This document shows positions 1-10,107 of a stretch of DNA of 64,000 nucleotides, one piece after another (within the stretch, counting starts at the first letter, position 1; each line of letters begins with the position of its first letter). The DNA is from Arthonia radiata (Eukaryota > Ascomycota > Arthoniomycetes > Arthoniales > Arthoniaceae), in the NCBI GenBank assembly GCA_002989075.1, contig PSQN01000017.1, positions 2,053,453-2,117,452 on the forward strand, in the 5' to 3' direction. The notes beneath the pieces were generated by a model. It was given only the letters and a program-made list of their open reading frames with translations, ran no database searches and was not told where the DNA came from. Made by a program: the position numbers and the translations under genes.

Positions 1-3000
1 TTTTATAGTTAAACTAAACAACCTTTCTATTAGTAAGAATATTTTCTATTAAAAGAGAAGATAGTCTAGGTTAGAATACTTTATAGTAGTTAAGTATATA
101 GAAGAAAGCCTTCTTTACTAATAAGAAATAAAGTAGTAGCTAAAAAAAGCTTAGTATCTATTGATAGAATAGTATAATACTAAGTATATATTAAAATACT
201 ATATAGTAGATAATTTAGTACTACTATTATTAAAGAACCTTAAAATAGAGAAGCTAATAAAGAAGCTTAATAATTAAAGCTTAAGACTATTTAAAATCCT
301 TAAGAAAGTAGATAAATAAGCTTACTAGTTAGTACTACTAAACTTCTACTATATTTACTTTATCTTTTATATATCTTTACTAAAGCTATATTGCTATTAG
401 CTTAGTATAAAACTATTTAGTCTAGTTAAAGTTAATAGTAGTAAGAAATAGCTTATTAAGGTAATTTACTTTAAAATTAAGAATAAAAACTAGTATTAAA
501 CTAAGTAGTAAAGATAGTTAAAGATAAATAATACAATAGAGCTATAGATATATCTTAAAGACTCTAATACTCTTAAGAAATTTAAAAGTATAAAGATATT
601 AAGTTAAAAGACAAGTATCTAAAATAAACTAAATAATATAAATAAAAGAGAACTATAAGCCTATATTATTAGCTTATAATATAATATTAAAGAGAAGATA
701 GAATACCTTAAGTATAGTTTAGAATATAGAATTAGTATAGTATTAAACTCTAAGACTACTTATATATAAGTATAAAGCTTAAGCTATAAGAAAGCTAAAA
801 TAAGACTTATATAGAGAGAAAATATAGAACTATTCTAATAAGCTAAGAAAAACTACTTATATAGATTAAAACTCTAGTCAAATGAAAAGTAGAAAACTAT
901 AAGAAGACTATCTAAACTAGTACTAAAGTTAGTATAGATTAGTAGTATAATACTACTTAACCTAGCTATAACTATTATTAACGTAGTTCTAAATCTAGTT
1001 AACTAAATCTACTATAGCTAGGTTATTAGAGGTCTTATTTATAAATAGCTAAGAACTATATAACTCTATACTAGAATTAAAGCTCTAATATAGTAGCTTA
1101 ATATAATTAAAGTTCTTAGTATTAGTCTTATTAACTAACTTATTACCTAAACTACGCTATTAGGCCTATAGCTAAATATAAAAGATATAGAGTAGAGTAA
1201 GATAGTCTTTATAGAAAGACTTTTCTTTATTCTAGATATTCTTACTAACAGTTAAAAAAAAGTTAGTACGTATAAGCAGATTATAGATATATTGCTATTA
1301 AGTAGGTATTTAGTATATATTAATATAAAGCTAATTAGTATCTAAGATAGAAAGTATTAGACTTACTATTTTATACTTATTTTTTAACCTTCTAATACTA
1401 GTATAGTAAGTATACTTAGTATATTACCTTTTAGGCTACTTATAAATCTAGTTCTTATAATACTGAAAGTTAGAGTTTATAGAAGAACTACTATATATAG
1501 TTATATTACTAAATAAGATCTTTATATAATAGTAGTATATTAGAACGTAAGCCTCTAGCTAAGACTAGATTAAAGTAAATATATTATAAAAGATAGAATT
1601 TAAGAAGATAAACTAGTAAGACTTTATAGATAACTTAGACTTATAAGTAGTACTATAGTAATAAAGAGAATAAACAATCTTATTATTATTAGAGTTATTC
1701 TTATAGATATAATACTTTTAGTAAGCTAAAATACTAATAGTTAGACTAAAATAAAGAAGTAAGAGATAGTAGACTTATAAAGAGTTATAAAAGTTAGAGA
1801 TATACTACTTAGCTTAGAAGAGTATAGTATAGATAAAGCTATAAATAATTTAGAAATTAGTAAAGAGACTTTAGAAGCTTTCTTCTTATAAGTATTATAT
1901 AGTAGAGCTTTAAAATTAATAACAGCTTTAAAGTTCTTAATACTATAAGTTAAGTAGTAAGTTAGCGCTTTAAAAAAGCTTACTTTAATAGTAGATTTAT
2001 TAATAAAAGTAAAACCTAATATAGTAGAGATTATAAAGATAAATTAAAGGTAATTTAGTTTTATATTAGCTATAAACTTATTATCTAAGAAGAGAAGTAA
2101 AGGTCTACTAAAGAAGAAAGACTTATAAGCTAAGTAGGAAAGTATAATAATATTAAAAAAAGAAAGAGAAAGTTTAAAAGAGTAAAAGCCTTATTTTATA
2201 CCTACTATTAGATACTAATAATAAAGCTTTTACCTATAAATACTAATTTAGAAGTAAAGAAGCCTATTTATATAGGTTACTACTACCTATAAAGATAATT
2301 AATTAGTAAAAGTATATATAAAAGTATATAAAAGAATATAAAATTAGATAAAAATAATATAAAACCTTACTATTAAGCTTATAACTTAGGCTTAGAAGCT
2401 TTAAATTAAAAGTAAAGCTTAATACTATAACTTAGTACTATAACTTAGTACTATAGAAAACTAGTACTAAACGACATATAGGATAATAGTAAGTAATATT
2501 ACTCTTTTTCTAACTAAATATAGATATAAGCTAGTAGATCTTTAATAAGATTATTGCTCTATACAATATAGAGGATAGAAGGTATAATAGATATAGTAGA
2601 TTATACTTGAATTAAGAGTAATTCTCCTTAAGAGGGAAGATGGTTATAATATATAAACGTTCTAATAGCAAATTAGAATAAAATATTGCTTATTTAGAAA
2701 GACTATAATTCTAGAAAAATATCTTCTATCTAGTAGATATATCTCTTTCTTCTTTTCTTAATAATTAGCTTAAATACTAGTAGAGCCTATTAGAATCCTT
2801 TTTACTATCTAATTTCTCTCTGCTCTATATCTAGATTACAAGTTAGTATGTATTTCTCTTATATACCTTATATAAAGAAGATATACTTATCTTCTTTTCT
2901 TACTATTTTTATACTTAGAAAAGTAACTACTTTAGAGGTTACTTTATAGCGCTATATTTACTTAGTATATAGTAAATATAGATTTATTATATTTCTTATC

Positions 3001-4190
3001 TTATACTTAAACTTTATACTATAGCTATTAGTAAATATTATATATATAATACTAATATATTACTACTTATATATACTTCTCTATTATATTTACTATCTTA
3101 TTAATTAATATATTAATTTCTCTATAATAGTTAGATAATATATATATATTAAACTTATAAGATATACTCTAGCTCTTTAATAAAGTTAGTAGTATACTAC
3201 TTACTATTATATATAATAATAAATAATTTTTCTATTAATATTAGATATATCTTATAGGTTAAATTATATTACTTATAAGTACTAGGTATATTTATCTTCT
3301 TAAATCTTTACTATAGTAAGTATATAATATAGTAGCTACGCTCTTAGTACTATTCTTACTAACTTTAGTCTTTTTATAGTACTATATAATATAGTAATAT
3401 ATCTATAATATATAATTAGTATAGATACTTTATATATTACTTATATAATAATATATAGCTCTAAACTCTTTAATAAATAATCTATACTATCTATTTCTAA
3501 GAAGAGAATACTTATATCTATAATAGTTAGATAAGTTAAATATAAATAATATATATTTTTTTATATCTAAGTATTAATACTAGTAAGTTTAAATTTCTTT
3601 CTCCTAGTACTATTAAAGTTAATAACCTTAGAATATAGTTCTATTATATTATTAGTTTATAATAGCTATATATTAAGGATATACTTAATATACTATAAAT
3701 ATATTTAATACTAGCTAGATAGTTTAGAGCTTTAAGTTCTTAGAATATCTAGACTAGTAAATTTAGATAGATAGTAAATAGTAAACTTATATTTATTATA
3801 TATTACTTAGTAACTATAGATATATTTAAGTTTTATTTTATAAGTTATTTAGTCTTTAGTTAGCTTATATTTTATTTTAAAGGCTAATTATATATAGATT
3901 ATATATAAAGAAGACAACTAATAAAAAAGTAGTTTAATCTTATATTACTTATATATTAATAAAATAAAAAATAAAAAAGAAAGAAGTTTAGCGCTAAAAG
4001 ATACTATATTTAAGAGTATTTAAAGCTAGTATATCTACTAGCCTATTTTATCTTATATAAAAAGAGCGTCTATATACGCCATATAATATATTTTTTATAT
4101 AATACTTATATATATACTATATACTTATATAATTATTAGCTACTAAGCTTCTATAGGTCTTTAAGTCTAATTAAATTCTGTATAACTAGG
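1..4190. repeat. AT-rich RIP-degraded block, truncated at the window start
   Basis: This stretch is very rich in TpA and almost free of CpG, and stop codons occur in all frames. That is the signature expected of repeat-induced point mutation acting on old transposons. I tried to read reverse transcriptase, integrase or transposase motifs through C-to-T and G-to-A changes and found none I could defend, so the element family is unassigned. No terminal repeat pair was found; the left end probably lies outside the window. The return to balanced composition occurs over a few tens of bases near 4150–4210. Confidence 0.75.
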
Positions 4191-5128
4191 ATATTTTCCT
4201 GTGTAAGCGGACGTGTATGCCGCCGCAACTTAACGTCGACCAGGTAGATTGGAATGCCTTTAGAACCTTAATGTTCGAATGTAAAGAGCTGTCTATCTTC
4301 TTTAGGTGCTTGAGGAAAGTTGATGTGGAAATCGTTGCAGCACACTACTGCTACGTCTATTGGAAGACTCTGTGCTTTGCAAGTAACGAGTTAAACGCAG
4401 GGCGGTCGCTTAAAGACACCGTTGCTAGCAATAATCTCAGCGTGGTGGCATCTGGCGATAGAGGTTTCCAATATGACTGGCCAGCTGGCCAGCGAGCATA
4501 CAACAATTGGCGGGAGTCGTGCTCGTCGACGATTATATAAAATGCTTGAAAGGCAGTTGCAGCATCCGGTCAAGCAAGGCTAATGATCTACATCTGCAAG
4601 TCGCAAGCATTGTTCCGGTCCGTTCAGTATAGCAGTAGAAACTGGATCTCAACAGCTTAGCCTTTTGTTAGGCAACCTGTAAGAGCCAAAAATCTGAACT
4701 CAATTTGCATCGCCCAATCTTCCCTCATTGGACAATGCCACGGATGGTGTGAGTACGCACGATCGCTATTCATTTGCTCCGGAACGCGGGCGTAAGCGAA
4801 GGCAAAGGCTCTGGGTTTGAGCGCCAGTCACAAAAGACGTAAGCGAATCGTTGAGATATTGATGGTGGAGAAGGAAATGATGCTCTTGAAAAAGCCTCGA
4901 TAGAGACCTCATACTCCAATAAATCGTTGCTGTCTTAAATCATAATCTTCTGTACCCAATAGATCTCCATAGGCGGTGATACCACCAGGAACAATCAGGC
5001 TCCTCGTGCTATGCTCGCACAGAGGTCGCCGAAAGACTTACCATCCGGCGTGCGTCAGCAGATATTGGGGCTGGGCGAGCGGAGACACGAGGGCCTATGA
5101 CATGTTAGTCCTGCTTACATGCATCTCT
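4191..5128. other. Intergenic region next to the RIP block; no supported gene
   Basis: Composition returns to normal but no conserved gene is recognisable. A 107-codon open frame at 4217–4540 (+) starts only about 20 bases past the AT-rich edge. It has no recognisable domain, and a shorter open frame overlaps it on the other strand, so it is not called as a gene. Confidence 0.4.
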
Positions 5129-5816
5129 TCATTTACTTTCGGGGGCTGGATAGGGAGCGTAACTACCTTGACGCTCAATGGCACGCTCTTCGGCTCGGAC
5201 GTGGCCCTGCTCTTCCATCTCCAGGTCTTCCTTATCTGACTCTTGATCGTCTTCGCCGTGCCCCTCAACATATGTGCCATTGTCATGCTCGCTCGCGGCG
5301 GCTCGAACGCGGCTGGCGTGCTCGTGTTGCGTTCTGCGATACCAGTACTCTTCATATGTAGGGACTTCTTCGCCGGTGGTATCTCTCAGGCCTTGCAAGG
5401 CTGGATGGTCCCGAACGTACTTCTCTTTGACGTAAAGAGAGCAGTCCCAGCTGCAAAGCTCGTATACCTCCCCATCCGTCAAACCGAGTGTGTCCATGGC
5501 TTTGAAAAGCTCTCGATGGTGTTGAAACTGTGCAAGCTGGAGGTTGATGTCAGCAAAATTGTATCTGGCAACGAAAGGTGGTAATGTATTCCATACGCAC
5601 CCGACGGCGATGGGGCGCATAGTTGTAATTCATTCCAGGCAGCTTCATCTCCGCCGTGCGCTCCGGTCCTTGAAACCTGATCGTCTCCGCACGAGCCTCG
5701 GGCGCCAGGTTGTCTCGAACATGCTGTGCCCAGCTCTTGGGATCGTCCTCACGCAGACCGAAAGGGTAAAGCTCTCTGAAGACCTGCGAGGCGACAGAGA
5801 CCCTGCGTTGGACCAT
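5129..5816 (-). CDS. Hypothetical protein, two exons, 204 aa
   Basis: The family is not recognised. Exon 1 is 5816–5601 and exon 2 is 5527–5129; the 73-nt intron (5528–5600) starts GTGCGT, ends CAG, and splices in frame. The start at 5816 sits in a good context (GCGACCATGG). Residues 1–130 are mixed charged and aromatic, including a WDCSLYVKEKYVRDHP stretch and an EEYWYRR segment, and look folded. The C-terminal third is acidic and low in complexity (repeated D/E with HGEDD and EEQGH), probably disordered. No signal peptide, membrane segment or catalytic motif is evident. Intron placement by frame closure makes it likely to be a real gene, but no function can be given. A further upstream exon cannot be excluded. 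Confidence 0.55.
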
Positions 5817-6734
5817 GGTCGCGATCGGGCCAAGGGTGGATGGGCTTGACCGGCAGTGGTGCCAAACGGAAGACGGCCCAGCACAGCTAACTGGCGAGTG
5901 ACCGGTTAGACTGTGCTGGCCTTGGCGTTGCCGTTGTGACGGATGAGGACAAGTTGCGGACAGACGTGGGCGACTGGGCGGCTAATAGTTGTTTGCTTCT
6001 GAAGTGAGGAGTCAGGTATGGCGAAAGCGGTTCGATTGTGGACCACCGGTTGGAGGAAGAATTGGATTCCGCAAGGGTATGAGAGGGTGAGAAAGACGGC
6101 GTCTGGATCAATAGGTGTGGCCCGACAGCGTGAGACGGTCAAATGCAGGAGGTCAGTCGGGCGCCTCGCTCTGCGCACGCGAGCTGGTGCGTAGGTAGAG
6201 TAAGGTACGTAGCGGCGGATGCGGCCGCGATAGGCTGCTGCAAGGGTCAGCAAGGCGATTGCGGGTGGGTTCGAAGCTATGAGGGCGGCCGGGGAGATGC
6301 AAAAAGCTGGGAGAACGGGTTCAGCACCAAAAGAGCCGAACGAGACAACGATCACGAAGGGGACGATGAAGAGCAGAGAGTTGATGCAAGTGGATGAAAC
6401 CTACACCTTATGACCATCATCACCGCCAGTACTGTTTCGGCCTAGTGCTTGTCAGCCCTCTCAACATCGGACTGCTTCGCATTGGCAGTCGTCGTCAACA
6501 CTTGCAACACACCCGGGCCTGTGGGTACACGGCCTCACCAGTAGAGTGGGCTTTACTAAATGCAATGGGCGCGCTTGCACAATGGGGCTCCGGGCTCCTC
6601 TACCGATGCGTACTCATTCCACGTCACAAGAGCCGCTTCAACGTGATACATCTTGCTACGGGCGTTGGAGGACGATGAAGGGCAGAATTACGGCGTGCCT
6701 GCTCGGAGCCGCACAAGTCTAGTCCGCTCTCGAT
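5817..6734. other. Intergenic region, divergent promoter area
   Basis: This lies between the divergently transcribed hypothetical gene and the SNM1/Artemis-like gene. Several overlapping open frames of 74–149 codons occur on both strands, but none resembles a known protein or continues convincingly by splicing into a neighbour. A leader exon or UTR of the minus-strand gene could lie here. Confidence 0.4.
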
Positions 6735-8734
6735 ATGTCGACATTCGACGGCTACGTCCCAGGTTCGCAGCTCATTAGTATACCCTTCGTCAAAGGTTTC
6801 ACTAAGATATTCTCTCAGAGATTCCCAACATACGCGTCGACTACTTCCGACTGCAGCCGCATCGTCCCCCTGCTCTTGCCTTTTTCCTTTCTCATGTACA
6901 CAGCGATCATCTCTCGGGCCTGGAGTCTTTCAAAGGCCCGTTCATCTATTGTTCGGCCGCCACACGCGAGATTCTTCTTCGCCTCGAGCGGTTCCCACAT
7001 AGGATCAATTTCGATAAAGGTGTGACTGAAGTTCGCCGGCAGACTTATCGTCATCTACAGAAGCTACTGAAGCCGGTACCTCTGGAAACACCTACTCATA
7101 TCGAGCTTGCACCGGGCAACGAAGTGACTGTGACATTATTCCCCGCAAACCACTGCGCCGGCGCCGTCATGTTCTTGCTTGAAAGCCGTGGCCGTTCTGT
7201 TCTGTATACCGGGGACATTCGCGCCGAAGGTTGGTGGGTCAGCCAGCTTGCGCGAAGTCCTCTCCTCATTCCGTACGTGCCAGCTCCTCACGGCGCCGGG
7301 ATCACGCGTTTGGACTGCATCTATCTCGATACGACATTTGCTACCACGTCAGCTCCATTTCGGAGCTTTAAATCAAAAGCTCAAGGCCTGGCAGAGTTAT
7401 TGCACAAAATCGTCGATTATCCCAGCGATACTGATTTCTACCTTCATGCATGGACTTTCGGCTATGAAGATGTGCTAGAAGCGCTTGCCAACCTTTTGAA
7501 GACGCGCATACATCTTGATCGATACAGGTACAGCATTTATACTGCTCTTGCCAAGAGCTCGAGTGGAGATAATGCAGGCTGTTACGCCCCTGAAGGACTC
7601 GCCTTCGCGGGTTTTATGGTAGGCAATGTAAAGCAAGAAGGCATCCTGACACGGGAACATCGCGTGCGATTGCACAGCTGCGAACAAGGCGTTGGTTGCT
7701 GGGCCGTTGATCCCGTGCAAGGGCATCATGTTGTTCATATAAAACCGATCGTGTCGCGCCACGACCAGTGCGATATTCTCGAGGCAGGTTTGGGGGGCGG
7801 TCAGGGCGACCTGGACCAGTTTCATGAACTCGACCTCGGAGACACAAAGGCCACGGAGAAGCTCATCGCCTTCTGCGAGCAGACAATCGCGGACAAATCC
7901 GCGGTATCAGAAACCAAAGAGCTGCTCCTTGACCGTCTGCAATGCGAGAAGCCATCGCTATCTCGATTGAGGCTTGGCGCCTTCCTTGGGCAGGACGAAG
8001 ATGCAAGTGACAGCATGAAGCTTCACGAACTCGCCCACCTGCTTCAGCGTCGAGTGCAGGGACAAGGCGTGGCTGCCCAAGACCAGTCTGAGAGATTCCA
8101 TGATAGCTTGTTGCCTAAGCTGATAACGTTCCCTTACTCACGACATTCATCATACGAAGAGCTGCGCCTGATGGTAAAGACATTTCGTCCTCGTGATATC
8201 TTCCCTTGCACTGCACCAAGTTTAGCAAATTTAGAGGAGAGCAAGTGCATGAGCACCCTGTTTGGCGATGTTTGTATACGAGGAGAAGATGCAGCCCCCC
8301 TAGCATTCAGGTGGGACGAAGAGATGCGCTCTGAGCGTAGGAAACAGGGCGAGGAGTTCAAGCTTGAGCAGACCCGTAGAGACGAAAACATACAGCGTCG
8401 CCCAAGCCAACACCACGGCGCAGCATCTGCCCAGCGTAATGCGGATACCCAGCGAGGTCCTGTGAGCGAATCACCGTCGCCAAGTCAAGAAGCAAGCCAC
8501 GCTGCAGCCGCGTCGCCAATCGAACCAGGTCACGTGTCGCTACCTGTTGCCAATCTTCAACGTTCGGGTTCTAGCAATATCAGAGCTTTCAGCGAAAGAC
8601 TGGGAGAATCAGCTTCGGTGGCCCGCATGCAGATCAGACGACGCGGGTTCGAAGCTGTAGTGAGGAGAGACTGGGAGACGGTGGGGCTCGAAAGTACGGG
8701 AACGAAACGTAGACGTTCAGAAGAGCTTTTTTAA
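6735..8734 (+). CDS. SNM1/Artemis-type metallo-beta-lactamase/beta-CASP DNA repair nuclease
   Basis: Predicted 647-aa nuclease of the DCLRE1/PSO2/Artemis family, which processes DNA ends and interstrand cross-links in the nucleus. Exon 1 (6735–6762) encodes MSTFDGYVP, typical of fungal Artemis-like N-termini. A 56-nt intron (6763–6818) leads into exon 2 (6819–8734). Visible metal-binding motifs are H35-V-H37-S-D39-H40, NHCAGA near residue 121 and TGDIR (Asp about 142). Beta-CASP motifs follow: YLDTTF (about 178), LHAWTFGYED (about 219) and the SRHSSYEEL histidine (about 452). The C-terminal 150 residues are polar and low in complexity, as is usual in this family. It converges on the CSN7 gene with about 240 bp between stops. 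Artemis-type and Pso2-type assignments cannot be separated with certainty, but the start and the lack of an N-terminal zinc finger favour Artemis-like. Confidence 0.92.
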
Positions 8735-8975
8735 GAAGGGAATCATTCATTGCGCGACCGTGGGCACGGTATATATGCTATTGTCTTTGCCAGCGCCAAT
8801 AAATGCATTATGCTTCGTGATTTCGTGAGTGCTCGCACATTGCAACCATAACTTATGTTAGACCGCTGTCGCCAGGATGATCAGTGCTGACCTTCAGGTC
8901 CTCGGCCTCGTGGTCATGCTCTCGCCTCAGACCTTCGTCGTTGTCGGCTTTGGAACGGAGTTGCGACACCGTTTG

Positions 8976-9833
8976 TCACCTGCCTCCCTTGCCAAACAAC
9001 TTCTTCGCTTTCGTAGCTCCGCTTCTCAGGCCGCCTTTCCCAACCTCAGCGTCCACATCCATGGCCTCGCCCCCACGGCCGCCCGGCTCTTTGCGCTTGC
9101 CTCTCAGGCTCTTTGCGCCGTTCTCCGCATCATCCCCGTCACCTTCCTCCGTACCAACCTCCTTCTCGAACGCCGTTTTGCGCGCCTTTTCGCGCTCGCC
9201 ACGTTTTTTCGCATTCACTCTAATCGCCTGCATCTGTATCTCCATCTCCTCTAAGGTTCCGTCACAACGAGTCTCCCAGTCTGACAGAATCGAAAGTATT
9301 TGGTCAGCGCTATCGGGCGGCAGATCACGAAGCGGTGCCACTGAGGTGACAGCGACGAGTTTGTGGAGCGGATCAAGATGCCCAGTGATCAGACCAGATG
9401 ATAGTGCCGATGTCAAAAGCTTCTCGAGATCGGTCTGACTGGACATGTCTAGATGCTTTTGCAAGAAGTCATAGCTCAGATTGTCTTTTGATTTTGCAGC
9501 TTGGTGCTCGATGGGATTACTCAAGAGGCTGATGAGGCTCAAAAGCTTCAGCTTCCGCGTTTGGCTGTTCGTGAGTGGAGGCAGACTCGGTTTGGATGTG
9601 TAATCGGCCCAGGTGCCCCAAGCGAAGATCTCAAGGAGGTTGAGATGTGCGACGTGATCGTTCGATTCGCGCAAAGACTGAATATTGGGTGTTTGAAGCA
9701 GCTCTGCGAAGACGTAGGTTTGAGGATCGGAGGTCGCCTTGGAGACAAGCTCGGCAGCGAAGGCTGGGGTGCGGGCATTCTTTGAAAGCGCGAGGTATGG
9801 TTCGAGACTGTTCAGAGCCCGCTGTTGTTCCAT
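8976..9833 (-). CDS. CSN7: COP9 signalosome subunit 7 (PCI domain)
   Basis: Subunit 7 of the COP9 signalosome, which removes NEDD8 from cullins and so tunes SCF ubiquitin ligases; in filamentous ascomycetes it acts in development and light response. The intronless frame gives 285 aa from Met at 9833, which starts MEQQRALNSLEPYLALSK in the family style. A Met at 9878 would add 15 residues. The PCI region (about residues 15–175) contains the characteristic FAELLQTPNIQSL and LLEIFAWGTWADY segments and a winged-helix part around LEKLLTSALSSGLITGHLD. The C-terminal tail is basic and low in complexity (KKRGEREKARK, then KLFGKGGR), usual for CSN7. The gene is divergent from the Stb6-like gene about 275 bp away. 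Within the window its product could act with the F-box protein at 56322–58135. Confidence 0.9.
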   Translation of the reverse strand: MEQQRALNSLEPYLALSKNARTPAFAAELVSKATSDPQTYVFAELLQTPNIQSLRESNDHVAHLNLLEIFAWGTWADYTSKPSLPPLTNSQTRKLKLLSLISLLSNPIEHQAAKSKDNLSYDFLQKHLDMSSQTDLEKLLTSALSSGLITGHLDPLHKLVAVTSVAPLRDLPPDSADQILSILSDWETRCDGTLEEMEIQMQAIRVNAKKRGEREKARKTAFEKEVGTEEGDGDDAENGAKSLRGKRKEPGGRGGEAMDVDAEVGKGGLRSGATKAKKLFGKGGR

Positions 9834-10107
9834 ATTGAAATGTCGGGATTGTCGAATTGGAATGCTGGCGCGAGACAAGATCGAGACTCAAAAGCGTGAG
9901 AGGGTCTCCCTTGGAGGTGAAGAGCTCCTATCGATAGTATCGAAAATGGTGCTAGTCCGTTTTGGGAACATGTATCCGGAGAAGAACATGCTCTGAACCA
10001 TAATCATTGGTCCCGATTCGCATGTCCGCATCCAACATGGACTGCGCAAATCCCTATAGTCTCCAGAAATGTCCACGACGGAATGTTGATGCTGCTGTCG
10101 CGTCGGT

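Noticed and set aside
758-802. Possible LINE-type CCHC zinc knuckle read through RIP changes
   Set aside because: On checking, the cysteine and histidine positions do not fall in a single frame, so the reading is not supported.
4217-4540. 107-aa open frame beside the left RIP block
   Set aside because: No domain, no exon continuation, and a competing open frame on the other strand.
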